Below, one piece after another: positions 1-7,980 of a stretch of DNA of 64,000 bases (within the stretch, counting starts at the first letter, position 1; every line of letters starts with the position of its first letter). The notes under the pieces were generated by a model. It was given only the letters and a program-made list of their open reading frames with translations. It searched no databases and was not told where the DNA came from. Position numbers and translations under genes: made by a program. Origin of the DNA: SHLQ01 sp964451305 (GTDB taxonomy: Bacteria; Actinomycetota; Acidimicrobiia; Acidimicrobiales; SHLQ01); the NCBI GenBank assembly GCA_964451305.1, contig CAYVHV010000015.1:9681-73680 (forward strand), written 5' to 3'.

Positions 1-54
1 CAGATTTGGTTTGCTGGTCGACTGAACGGTGTTGGGGCTAAGGGCGGTAGTCAT
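1..54 (-). CDS. ABC transporter permease, N-terminal fragment
   Basis: Only the first 18 codons are inside the window; the gene continues beyond the left edge. Its ATG (54-52) overlaps the TGA stop (53-51) of the upstream ATPase gene in an ATGA arrangement, so the two are translationally coupled. In DrrA/DrrB-type exporters the ATPase gene is normally followed at once by a membrane permease gene, so a permease is inferred from context. The visible residues are a polar leader rich in Thr, Ser and Pro, which fits the short cytoplasmic tail before the first membrane segment. No domain can be seen in so short a piece. Confidence 0.6.
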   Translation of the reverse strand, partial: MTTALSPNTVQSTSKPNL

Positions 55-1001
55 GATTCGCTCTCCTCGTCTGATGGGGTGTCGCCGGTAAGCGAGAGGA
101 AGACGTCGTCGAGAGATGGCCGCTGTATGGCGATCTCGGCGAGTTCGATTCCGGCGTTCTGTAGTTCGTCGGCGACCCGAACGAGAGAGTCGACCTTGTT
201 GCTCACCGGTGCCATCACCGCACCAGCGTCAGAAATTCGGGCCTCACTTCCGGTCACCGAGGCAACGATCTCGCACAGGGTCGTGAGCGAGTCTCGATCC
301 ACTGGTACGGCGACGAGGACGTCGCCTCCCATTCGGTGCTTTAACTCGTCGGCGGTTCCTTCGGCGATGACCTTGCCGGCTTCGATGACCGAAATTTCGT
401 CGGCGAGCTCGTCGGCTTCCTCCAAATACTGGGTGGTTAGGAGAACGGTGGCTCCTTCATGGACGAGTTCCCGCAGGAACTCCCACAATTCGATGCGTGT
501 CCGAGGGTCGAGGCCGGTCGTTGGTTCATCGAGGACGAGTACTTTTGGTCGGCCGACGAGGCTGGCGCCGAGGTCGAGTCGCCGACGCATGCCGCCGGAG
601 TAGGTGCGCACGAGACGGTCGGCAGCGTCGGTGAGCGACAGGCGTTCGAGGGCTTCATCGGCCCGCTTCTTTGCCTCGGCCTTGGACAGTTGATACAGGC
701 GGCCGACGATCTCGAGGTTCTCTCGTCCCGTGAGGAGGTTGTCGACCGCTGCATATTGTCCAGCGAGTCCAATGCGGCTGCGAACCTGATCGGGTTGGGT
801 ACGCACATCGAGTCCATCGATGGTCGCCGATCCAGCGGTGGGGATGAGCAACGTAGTCAGAACACTCACCAGAGTTGTCTTGCCTGCGCCGTTCGGGCCG
901 AGCAGGCCTCGAACCTCACCATCGGCGACGGTCAGGTCAACCCCATCGAGAGCCTTGACCTCACCAAACTCGACTTCGATACCGCTCGCATGAATCATCA
1001 T
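51..1001 (-). CDS. DrrA-type ABC exporter ATP-binding protein
   Basis: A 316-residue cytoplasmic ATPase that would power an ABC-2 type exporter. Walker A GPNGAGKTT is at residues 35-43, the signature YSGGM starts at 134, and Walker B VLVLDEP is at about 154-160, followed by the D-loop. The C-terminal 80 residues match the small domain (DUF4162-like) found in daunorubicin-resistance DrrA relatives. The next gene starts within its stop codon, consistent with a DrrA/DrrB operon. The first two codons are both ATG, so the start could be three bases further in. The substrate cannot be read from sequence; known relatives move drugs, lipids or surface glycolipids. The family call is secure, the cargo is unknown. 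Confidence 0.93.
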   Translation of the reverse strand: MMIHASGIEVEFGEVKALDGVDLTVADGEVRGLLGPNGAGKTTLVSVLTTLLIPTAGSATIDGLDVRTQPDQVRSRIGLAGQYAAVDNLLTGRENLEIVGRLYQLSKAEAKKRADEALERLSLTDAADRLVRTYSGGMRRRLDLGASLVGRPKVLVLDEPTTGLDPRTRIELWEFLRELVHEGATVLLTTQYLEEADELADEISVIEAGKVIAEGTADELKHRMGGDVLVAVPVDRDSLTTLCEIVASVTGSEARISDAGAVMAPVSNKVDSLVRVADELQNAGIELAEIAIQRPSLDDVFLSLTGDTPSDEESES

Positions 1002-1040
1002 TGCTTCGAACGCTACCTTCGTCGGGAAGCGTTGAGCTGG

Positions 1041-2669
1041 CTAGTTGAGAGCACCGAGCTCGGGTAGGGCGCCGCTGCCGAGCCACTCGGCGAAGAACGT
1101 GTCGAGTTCTTCGCCCGAAATTTCTTCGCTCAGGGCAATGAAGTCCGCCGTCGATGCCACGCCGCCACCGAAGCGCACGTTCCACTCCTTGAGGATCTCG
1201 AAGAAGTCATCGTCGCCGATAGCGAGCCGCAGTGAGTGCAGCGTGACCCCGCCCCGGCGGTAGACGCTCGCATCGAACAATCCGGCAGCGCCGGGGTCTC
1301 CAGGCGCCGGGCTCAGCGCGCTCTCGGCTCGTAGGACGAGCCGAGCTTCGAGTTCACTCGGCGCGCCGCCGCGGCCAAACTCGATCCAGAGGTCCTCCGC
1401 GTAGCTCGCGAAGCCTTCGTTGAGCCAGATGTCCTGCCAGGTCGCTGGACTGACGTTGTTGCCAAACCATTGGTGGGCGAGTTCGTGGGCGACGATTCGT
1501 TCGATCGAACCGTCACCATCGACGAACGCACTGCTGAACAGGCTGCGGCCTTGGGTTTCGAGCGCGAAGCCGAGCTCGGTATCGGCGATGAGGACGCCGT
1601 ACTCATCGAACGGGTAGGGGCCGAAGAGGTCGACGAAGGTCACGAGCATCTCATCGGTGAGTTCGAAGTCGCCTACAAAGACGTCGGTGAGCCGGGTCGG
1701 AACCGCGTCGAACACGTCGACACCAGCACCGGGATCTGACTGGACGAGCGTGAATTCGCCGACGGCGACGGTCGACAGGTAGGAGGCCATTGGCTGACGC
1801 ATCTCCCAGGTGGTCAGACGTCGTCCGTTCTCGACCTCTTCGGAGGTGAGAACCCCATTCGCGACGCCGGTGAAGTCATCGTCCACATCGAGGTTGAACG
1901 TGTAGGTGGCCTTGTCAACGGGGTGATCGTTGACGGGATACCACGCTTGAGCACCGAACGGTTCGCCCACCGAGACACTGACGTCGGGGGTGTCGTACCA
2001 GCCAATCTCGCCGATTCGTGTTCCCGAATCGAGCGTCAGCGGGCTACCCGAATATGAGATCGTGACCGTCTGGTCCGTTCCAGCGTCCAACGACTCCGAT
2101 GGGGAGATTCGTAGCTTTGTATCGGTCTGTTCGAATGACGCGTCGACACCGCCGATCTGGACATCGCTCACTTCCAGCGAGTCGTCGAGGTCAAAGGAGA
2201 ACCGGCTCAGGGTTTCGCTTGTTGTGAGATCGATCACCGCCGTCGCGGTCAGCTGGTCGCGCCCTGGAATCTCCACCGCGAGGTTGAGCTCGTAGTGCGA
2301 GACGTCGTAGCCGGTGTTGCCGAGGCCGGGATAGTATGAGTCGCCGACGGTTTCGCCGCCGACCACCCCTGCGACGCTCACCAGCGGCTGATCTTCGCCA
2401 GCGTCCGCACCACCCGCATTGTCGGCATCGCTTGGGTCGGCATCGTCTGCGGCCGACGGGGCGGTCGTGCTATCAGCGTCGCCCGGAGCTTCAGTGCCGG
2501 TGGCCGCAGTACCGTTCGCCCCGGCTTCGGACGTCGTCGTTGCCTCGCCTGCTTCCAGGCCTGCCTCTGGAGCTCGAACGTCGGGGTCGGCAATGCCAGA
2601 ACACGCGACTGCCAAGACAGCGACCGACGCGATGACCGTCGACGTCCGTGAGCGCAGCTTGGGTGCCAT
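1041..2669 (-). CDS. M1-family (gluzincin) metallopeptidase lipoprotein
   Basis: A 542-residue secreted zinc peptidase. I start it at the ATG at 2669 because it begins a lipoprotein signal peptide ending in AVAC (Cys23); the frame is open further upstream, but that part runs through the intergenic palindromes. An Ala/Asp/Thr-rich linker (about 30-95) precedes the beta-saddle domain. The zinc site HELAH (395-399) is followed by the third ligand, Glu418, exactly 18 residues later. ALET near residue 370 takes the place of the usual GxMEN substrate loop. The protein ends soon after the catalytic domain and lacks the long helical C-terminal domain of classical aminopeptidase N. It probably trims peptides outside the membrane, but endo- versus aminopeptidase activity is not certain. 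Confidence 0.88.
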   Translation of the reverse strand: MAPKLRSRTSTVIASVAVLAVACSGIADPDVRAPEAGLEAGEATTTSEAGANGTAATGTEAPGDADSTTAPSAADDADPSDADNAGGADAGEDQPLVSVAGVVGGETVGDSYYPGLGNTGYDVSHYELNLAVEIPGRDQLTATAVIDLTTSETLSRFSFDLDDSLEVSDVQIGGVDASFEQTDTKLRISPSESLDAGTDQTVTISYSGSPLTLDSGTRIGEIGWYDTPDVSVSVGEPFGAQAWYPVNDHPVDKATYTFNLDVDDDFTGVANGVLTSEEVENGRRLTTWEMRQPMASYLSTVAVGEFTLVQSDPGAGVDVFDAVPTRLTDVFVGDFELTDEMLVTFVDLFGPYPFDEYGVLIADTELGFALETQGRSLFSSAFVDGDGSIERIVAHELAHQWFGNNVSPATWQDIWLNEGFASYAEDLWIEFGRGGAPSELEARLVLRAESALSPAPGDPGAAGLFDASVYRRGGVTLHSLRLAIGDDDFFEILKEWNVRFGGGVASTADFIALSEEISGEELDTFFAEWLGSGALPELGALN

Positions 2670-2726
2670 GTATCTAGTCTGCAGCACGAGGTGACGAGAT
2701 CGGGAGCACCATCGCCAGTAACTCCC

Positions 2727-2765
2727 AACCCTTCGATTTGGGGCCAGACCCCAAATCGAAGGGTT
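2727..2765. repeat. Perfect 17-bp inverted repeat with GGGGCCAGACCCC core
   Basis: The arms at 2727-2743 and 2749-2765 are perfectly complementary around a 5-base loop (CCAGA). It shares the core GGGG(C/T)CAGACCCC with a second hairpin about 80 bases away. It could act as a terminator for the leftward DUF1501 gene upstream or belong to a dispersed REP-like palindrome family. No run of T follows, so an ordinary intrinsic terminator is less likely. Confidence 0.85.
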
Positions 2766-2842
2766 GACGTCGTAATCGTTGGTTTTGCGTGCGTTGCTCG
2801 TGACATTTTTCGGCGAAGCACGGCGAAATAAGCACGCTTGAG

Positions 2843-2869
2843 CACCCTTGGGGTCAGACCCCAAGGGTG
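2843..2869. repeat. 11-bp inverted repeat with GGGGTCAGACCCC core
   Basis: Arms CACCCTTGGGG (2843-2853) and CCCCAAGGGTG (2859-2869) flank the loop TCAGA. The repeat ends one base before the stop codon of the DUF1501 gene. It is the second member of a pair with the palindrome at 2727-2765; the cores match but the outer arms differ, which points to a repeat family rather than a local duplication. Confidence 0.8.
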
Positions 2870-2870
2870 A

Positions 2871-4292
2871 TCAGGTGGCGATGAGACCGTCGATTGGAGC
2901 GACGTTTCCGTCGAGGACTTCGCTCGAGGGGACGCCGAACCATTGCTCGGCGATCGTTGCGTAGTACTGCTCGAAGTCGACGGTCGCGATCAGGTTGCCG
3001 TCGTCGAGGTTGGTGAGCGATGGAGCCTCTCCATGAACTCCAGCGTTGACCGGCCCGCTCAAGAAGGCCATCCCGGCGTGTCCGTGATCGGTTCCGCCGC
3101 GGTTCTCCGCAACCCGTCGACCAAACTCGCTCGTCGTGCAGACGAGCGTCGAGTCGGCGTGTCCGGAGTCGTCGAGATCGGAGAGGAAGACACCCATTGC
3201 ATCTCCCAGCTGCTCGAGTAGATAGTCGTGAGTTCCACGCTGGTTGCTGTGCGTGTCGAACCCGCCGTGGGTGATGTGGATGATGCGCAGACCAGACTCT
3301 TGACGGATGAGCTCGCTGGCCGCCCCGAAGTGCTCTCCGAGTTCTGTGCGCGGGTAGACCTCGTCGACCCGTTCAAAGTCGACCTCGGCCAATGTGTCAC
3401 CAAAGCTCAAGGTGTCGGATAGTCCGTTGCGAGCGCCGAGCATCCGCCGATTCATCGTGTCGCCGCTCATCGACGTCGGCATGTCTGAACCGGCTGCCAT
3501 CGCACTCATCGCGCCGCGCATGTTTGCAAAGAACGGCTCGTCGCTGTGTAAAAACCACCCGGCCTGAATATCGCTAAGCCCTATCGTCACCGCTCGATCG
3601 GTACGCAGCGCTGGGCTTGCGTTTGAACCAATCGACACGCCAGCGACCGGCTGATCGGTAGCGAGCTGATCACACAGGCGACCGAAAAAGCCGGTGAATG
3701 GGAGATCTCCTCCCGATGACTTGCCCGCCCACCAGCGACGTTCCATTTCGAAGTGACTGCCATCGGGACTCGTGGTCGTGCCGAGGCCAACCACTGCGGC
3801 CATGCTGTTTCCTGCGAGACCGGCGAGCTTGGGATTCCAACCGAACTCATCGGTGAAGTCGAGCAGTTCTTCATCGGGAATATGGACGTTGTTCCGCCGG
3901 TCGTACAAGGCACCCGCTTCACGGGGGACGAGTGTGGCGAGGCCATCGTTGCCGCCCTGCAACTCGACCACCACGAGCGTTCGATTCGCGACGTCGGCGC
4001 TTGCGGGTAACGGGCGAGCGCTCACCATGTCGGCAGCGCCAGCGATGCTCGTCGCTTCGGTCATCGGTGCGGCCGTCGGCGCTGGGGTCGTGCCATCACC
4101 GCGGAGGAGGTAGCCGCCTCCACCAGCAGCGGCTGCGCCTGCAGCGGCTGCGGCCAGGGTGAGGAACTTCCGTCGAGTCGTGCGAGGTGCTCGATAGAGG
4201 GGTTGATCCACCGGCACGATCTCGACGCTCGCCGATGTTTCCGGAGCGGTTGGCTGCTGTGGTGTGTGCCAATCGGGAGTGTGGTTCGTCAT
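2871..4292 (-). CDS. DUF1501 protein with Tat signal
   Basis: A 473-residue exported protein of the DUF1501 family, a sulfatase/alkaline-phosphatase-like fold of unknown activity. The start at 4292 gives a leader with twin arginines at 40-41 (TTRRKFLTL), then a hydrophobic Ala/Gly stretch, so export by the Tat pathway is predicted; this suggests folding or cofactor loading in the cytoplasm. Features typical of the family are the early motif VVVELQGGNDGL and late metal-site-like segments THGGFDTH and GTDHGHAGM. It starts 8 bases after the DUF1800 gene stops, forming the frequently seen DUF1800-DUF1501 pair. The reaction is not known; the two products are thought to work together at the cell surface. 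Confidence 0.88.
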   Translation of the reverse strand: MTNHTPDWHTPQQPTAPETSASVEIVPVDQPLYRAPRTTRRKFLTLAAAAAGAAAAGGGGYLLRGDGTTPAPTAAPMTEATSIAGAADMVSARPLPASADVANRTLVVVELQGGNDGLATLVPREAGALYDRRNNVHIPDEELLDFTDEFGWNPKLAGLAGNSMAAVVGLGTTTSPDGSHFEMERRWWAGKSSGGDLPFTGFFGRLCDQLATDQPVAGVSIGSNASPALRTDRAVTIGLSDIQAGWFLHSDEPFFANMRGAMSAMAAGSDMPTSMSGDTMNRRMLGARNGLSDTLSFGDTLAEVDFERVDEVYPRTELGEHFGAASELIRQESGLRIIHITHGGFDTHSNQRGTHDYLLEQLGDAMGVFLSDLDDSGHADSTLVCTTSEFGRRVAENRGGTDHGHAGMAFLSGPVNAGVHGEAPSLTNLDDGNLIATVDFEQYYATIAEQWFGVPSSEVLDGNVAPIDGLIAT

Positions 4293-4300
4293 GAGGAGTC

Positions 4301-5542
4301 CTAGATCAGTGAGAATTCGGGCGAGAGCAACGCGGTCACGAGGAGCAGCTCTAGACCTTGGGCGTATTCGGTTTGCGTCGAGATCGCTTGGTCGAGGGCA
4401 GAGCTGGTCGTGTCTGACACATCGGGTATCCCGAGGTGGGTGAGCACCGCTTCGCTGGTCGGAGCGACGGAGTTCACGATGTTCTCCGGGAGCTGCCAGT
4501 TCAAGATCGCGTTGCCGCGGGCCATGACCTGAGTGGCTGAACTCCACCGGTCATCATCTGGCCACCCGGCGACGTTCGGTGGGAGGAAGGGGATCTGTCC
4601 AGTCGAGTAAATCTGCCAGAGGTCGAAGCCATGCTCCCCGAGTTGATCGATGCCGATCGCGGCTGCTGCTGCAACGAACCACTCGACGGGTTGGCGCGTA
4701 CGCCGACCTCGGCCATCGACGAAGTCTTCGTGATGAAGGATGTCTCGGAGTAACGGCCGGATCTCCCAGTCGTTGTCGCGAAGGGTTTGTCCGAGCGCCG
4801 TGCGTCGATCGTTCGTCAACTCGGTCGACACGAGGTGGTCATGGATCCGCGATGCGACGTGGTCAGCACACGCCTCGTGTGCCAGAACGGCATCGACGTA
4901 TGAGTCGATCGTCCAGTTCTTTCGGACACCGAGAAACTCGACCGGTCGGTCGTAGTGCGCCTCGGGATCAAAGCTCACCTCGCTGGTCTCATAGTTCACG
5001 TCCCAGCCGGACAGAATGCGTGCGCCCGCTCGGATGTCAGCTTCGGTGTATCCGTTGCCGCGGCCCAACATGAAGAGCTCTAAGAACTCACGGCTGAGGT
5101 TCTCGTTGGGAGCGTCGCCTCGGGATCCGTCACCGTCGAGGTATCGAAGCATCGCTCCATCGACGAGAATGTCGCGAGCGAAGTCTCGAAAGTTGCCGAG
5201 GGCATGGCGACGGATCAGGTGGTGCTGTCGGAGCATCAGGCGATCGGTGGCTTTGTCTTTGCTCGAAGTGAAGTGCCCATGCCAGAACCACGTCATCCGT
5301 TCGTGCAGTCCAGTGTCGGGCGAGAGCATTTGGTTGACCCAATCTTCGGACAGCGTGTTCCACTCGACATCGTCAAAGTTCCGGTTTTCGGCGTCTTCGG
5401 CGGACAGCGCCCAACCGTCATCGGCGATTCGCTCATCGATGAGGTCGTGGATGTCAAACGGGGCCATCGCATCCATTTGTCCGGGCCGAATGCCGAACCC
5501 GGTGCGGCGAAGGAGATGTGCGACCTGTTCTGGAGAAGCCAT
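4301..5542 (-). CDS. DUF1800 protein
   Basis: A 413-residue protein of the DUF1800 family. The N-terminus carries the family hallmark HLLRRTGFG (residues 9-17), and internal landmarks are MTWFWHGHF, LSREFLELFMLG and the C-terminal PPNVAGWP. There is no obvious signal peptide, although the partner encoded downstream has a Tat leader, so it may be co-exported or cytoplasmic. It is the first gene of the pair and diverges from a response regulator gene with only 85 bases between the two starts. The biochemical role of the family is unknown. Confidence 0.9.
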   Translation of the reverse strand: MASPEQVAHLLRRTGFGIRPGQMDAMAPFDIHDLIDERIADDGWALSAEDAENRNFDDVEWNTLSEDWVNQMLSPDTGLHERMTWFWHGHFTSSKDKATDRLMLRQHHLIRRHALGNFRDFARDILVDGAMLRYLDGDGSRGDAPNENLSREFLELFMLGRGNGYTEADIRAGARILSGWDVNYETSEVSFDPEAHYDRPVEFLGVRKNWTIDSYVDAVLAHEACADHVASRIHDHLVSTELTNDRRTALGQTLRDNDWEIRPLLRDILHHEDFVDGRGRRTRQPVEWFVAAAAAIGIDQLGEHGFDLWQIYSTGQIPFLPPNVAGWPDDDRWSSATQVMARGNAILNWQLPENIVNSVAPTSEAVLTHLGIPDVSDTTSSALDQAISTQTEYAQGLELLLVTALLSPEFSLI

Positions 5543-5575
5543 GTCGACGTTCTAACTCAGGGGTGGTTAACCCTC

Positions 5576-5605
5576 CATGAAGATTGTCTTCATGGTGTCT
5601 TCATG
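5576..5605. promoter_or_regulatory. Candidate OmpR/PhoB-type operator (phased TCTTCATG)
   Basis: TCTTCATG occurs at 5587-5594 and again at 5598-5605, an 11-base spacing, and an inverted copy CATGAAGA lies at 5576-5583. Tandem half-sites with 11-base periodicity are the classic layout for OmpR/PhoB-family dimers, and such a regulator gene begins 22 bases downstream. The site lies in the shared divergent region, so it could control both the two-component pair and the DUF1800-DUF1501 genes. Function is inferred. Confidence 0.6.
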
Positions 5606-5627
5606 ATTTGTCTGGCACCATTGGCCC

Positions 5628-6311
5628 ATGCGCATTCTCGTCGTCGAAGACGACGCCCCCCTCGCTGAAGTGCTGAGGCGCGGGCTTACCGAAGATGGCT
5701 ATGCAACCGACGTGGTCGGCAAGCTCGTGGATGCAACCCACGCGGTCGGAATGAATAGCTATGACCTCGTGATCCTCGATCGAGGTCTACCCGACGGCGA
5801 CGGAAGCACGCTGTGTGCGGATATGCGAAGCCGTGGCGACGGCACGGCGGTCTTGATGCTCACCGCTCGAGATGGGTTGGGTGACAAGGTCGAAGGGCTC
5901 GATGCCGGGGCAGACGACTACCTGACGAAACCCTTCGATTATCCCGAACTCACCGCCCGAATTCGGGCGCTGCTCCGTCGGCCCGCGGACTCACAAAAGC
6001 CCATTCTTAGCCACGGAGATATCGAGATGGACCCAGCGAGTCGTCGTGTCTCGCGGTCGTCGATCACGATCCCGTTGACGACGCGCGAGTTCGCGCTCCT
6101 CGAGCGCATGCTCCGGGCACCCGGCGATACCCATGCCCGAACCGACCTGCTCGAAAGCGTGTGGGATTCGAACTACGACGGTCTCTCGAACGTCGTCGAT
6201 GTCCATATTGCGAACTTGCGCCGCAAGTTGGAGCTGCCCGGCCACGACGATCCGATCGAAACCGTCCGCGGTGTTGGATACCGGTTGAACTCGATTGGGG
6301 TTTCCGCATGA
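5628..6311 (+). CDS. OmpR-family response regulator
   Basis: A 227-residue DNA-binding response regulator. The receiver domain (1-118) has the acidic pair at 8-9, phospho-acceptor Asp51, Thr79 and Lys101. The C-terminal winged helix (about 128-225) has the usual trans-regulatory pattern, including TTREFALLERML and the final GVGYRL. Its stop overlaps the start of the histidine kinase gene (ATGA, 6308-6311), so the two are made together. The phased 8-mers upstream suggest autoregulation. The stimulus cannot be told; the divergent DUF1800-DUF1501 genes are the best candidate targets. Confidence 0.95.
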   Translation: MRILVVEDDAPLAEVLRRGLTEDGYATDVVGKLVDATHAVGMNSYDLVILDRGLPDGDGSTLCADMRSRGDGTAVLMLTARDGLGDKVEGLDAGADDYLTKPFDYPELTARIRALLRRPADSQKPILSHGDIEMDPASRRVSRSSITIPLTTREFALLERMLRAPGDTHARTDLLESVWDSNYDGLSNVVDVHIANLRRKLELPGHDDPIETVRGVGYRLNSIGVSA

Positions 6312-7507
6312 ACCTCCGCAAAGTCCGAATCCAGCTCACCGCGATGTATGCGTTGCTCGCAGCGATTGCCGTCGGTGTTCTTGCGTGGATGGCAATTTCG
6401 ACGGGCGGTGATCGCATCATCGAGTCGGCAGAACGCGAGGCCGAGAACGTCGTACGAGAGCTCGCAATCATCGGGTTCGATACCAGCGGGGCGGATTTCA
6501 GCCAGGATGTTGAACCGTTCAATACGTGGCGAGTGAATCCCATCGATGAATGGCAGTTCAACTACGGAACCACCTGGATCGAACCGCCGCTGTTCACCAT
6601 GGCCGAACGGGCGCTCAACCGCGGCGCCCCGCAGTTCATTGAGTTTGAGCAGGATGGGCAGCTGTTGGCCTACATCGAACCGGTCGAGGAGTTCCCGAAT
6701 GAGGTTGTTCTCACCGTGATCGACTTGGCCCCGTTCGATCGTGATCGGGCCGCCTTTCAGCGAAATGTCATTCTCGCTGCCGGTTTCGCGGTGCTGTTGA
6801 CGACCGCAGCGGCGTGGTTCCTTGCCGGCAGTGCCCTTCGACCTGCACGATCGGCAATGGCTCGTCAGCGTGACTTTATTGCCGACGCGGCACACGAACT
6901 TCGGACGCCGCTTGCGGTGATTCGGGCATCCGCGAGCCATTCGCTGTCGAGGGAACGGCCCGCGGGGGAGTATCAGCACGCTCTCGCGGAGATCCTTACC
7001 GCCACTGAACGAGCCGGGTCTGGTGTGGGTGAGTTGCTTGAGCTCGCCCGCCTGGACGCCGGCCAGGCTCAACCGCGCAAGGCACCACTTCGCATCGATC
7101 TGCTGATCGAGGAGGTTGCATCGAGCGTGCGAGTCGATGACGCCGAGGTGGTTGCGAACTCTGCTGAAGCGGTTGTTGTCGACGCGGATTACGCGCTGTT
7201 GCGGCAGGTCACAGAAAATCTGACGCACAACGCGGCATCGAGAGCGAACAATGTTGAGCTCTCGGTCATGCGCATGGGCGACCTCGTGACGTTGCAGATC
7301 TCCGATGATGGCCCTGGTTTCGACGAAGAGATTTTGCCGCATGTGTTTGAACGGTTCCGCCGTGGAGATAACCGCGGCTCGACCGGCCTCGGCATGGCGA
7401 TCGCCAAATCGATCGTCGAAGCGCACGGCGGTTCGGTGTCGGCTGCGAACAGTAATTCCGGCGGCGCGATCGTCAAGCTTCACCTCGAAGCATCGAAAGA
7501 TCTCTAG
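6308..7507 (+). CDS. Sensor histidine kinase
   Basis: A 399-residue membrane kinase paired with the preceding response regulator. I chose the ATG inside the upstream stop codon. Membrane segments at about 12-30 and 154-174 enclose an extracytoplasmic sensor of about 120 residues. A clear HAMP domain is missing; the second membrane helix leads almost directly into the dimerisation helix with the phospho-acceptor His196 in AAHELRTPL. The ATPase domain shows the N box (NLTHNAAS), DDGPGF and GLGMAIAK. The short linker is unusual but known among compact kinases. Confidence 0.94.
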   Translation: MNLRKVRIQLTAMYALLAAIAVGVLAWMAISTGGDRIIESAEREAENVVRELAIIGFDTSGADFSQDVEPFNTWRVNPIDEWQFNYGTTWIEPPLFTMAERALNRGAPQFIEFEQDGQLLAYIEPVEEFPNEVVLTVIDLAPFDRDRAAFQRNVILAAGFAVLLTTAAAWFLAGSALRPARSAMARQRDFIADAAHELRTPLAVIRASASHSLSRERPAGEYQHALAEILTATERAGSGVGELLELARLDAGQAQPRKAPLRIDLLIEEVASSVRVDDAEVVANSAEAVVVDADYALLRQVTENLTHNAASRANNVELSVMRMGDLVTLQISDDGPGFDEEILPHVFERFRRGDNRGSTGLGMAIAKSIVEAHGGSVSAANSNSGGAIVKLHLEASKDL

Positions 7508-7558
7508 ATCACAAGAGACCTGCCTACACCGTCGTGGTGAAGGCCTCGATGGCCGTCG

Positions 7559-7909
7559 TTAGAAGCGAACGGAGTGATGGCGCGAGACCGTGCGGCGACG
7601 AGGTCGTGAGAACTGCGCTCGGTGAACCGCCCGGATGATGTCGTCCATCGCGTCGAGCAGGTCCACGTTTCCATGGAAGACGGCGTCGATGTCCGCACCC
7701 ACCCATATCTCGGTCAGTCGTTCCAGTTCGAGGTCCGCTTCAACCCACGCGGTTGCGATGCGACGGATAGCGGTATCGATCGCTGGGTCTGCGCACTCGA
7801 CGGCGATCACCGCGACTTCGGCCGGATCGAACCGGCCAGCGGTGTACGAGTCAGCAACCATCGCGTTGCGGTACCGGAGCGCTTGCTCGGTGATACGCGC
7901 GTGGTTCAT
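7559..7909 (-). CDS. Hypothetical protein, 116 aa
   Basis: I do not recognise this protein. It is small, predicted soluble and mostly helical, rich in Ala, Asp, Glu and Arg, with a basic histidine-containing tail (RPRRRTVSRHH). There is no signal peptide or membrane segment. An AT-rich stretch lies just ahead of the ATG (7909), with GGAAGC further upstream as a weak ribosome site. It stands alone between the convergent kinase gene and the ferrochelatase operon on the same strand. The steady codon pattern makes a real gene more likely than not, but no function can be assigned. Confidence 0.55.
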   Translation of the reverse strand: MNHARITEQALRYRNAMVADSYTAGRFDPAEVAVIAVECADPAIDTAIRRIATAWVEADLELERLTEIWVGADIDAVFHGNVDLLDAMDDIIRAVHRAQFSRPRRRTVSRHHSVRF

Positions 7910-7980
7910 GTTTTAATTTTACGCGTTGCTTCCAGCTGATTCGTGGATAGTCGCTCGATGGAACGGTCGACAGGCCCGAA

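Noticed and set aside
2670..2864. Upstream in-frame extension of the M1 peptidase to an ATG at 2864
   Set aside because: The extension runs through both palindromes and would bury the lipoprotein signal peptide, so the ATG at 2669 is preferred.
6173..7483. A 436-codon open frame antisense to the first histidine kinase gene
   Set aside because: It mirrors a clear kinase gene, has no recognisable domain, and long antisense frames are common in GC-rich DNA. The same holds for long frames opposite tldD, paaZ, paaA and paaC.
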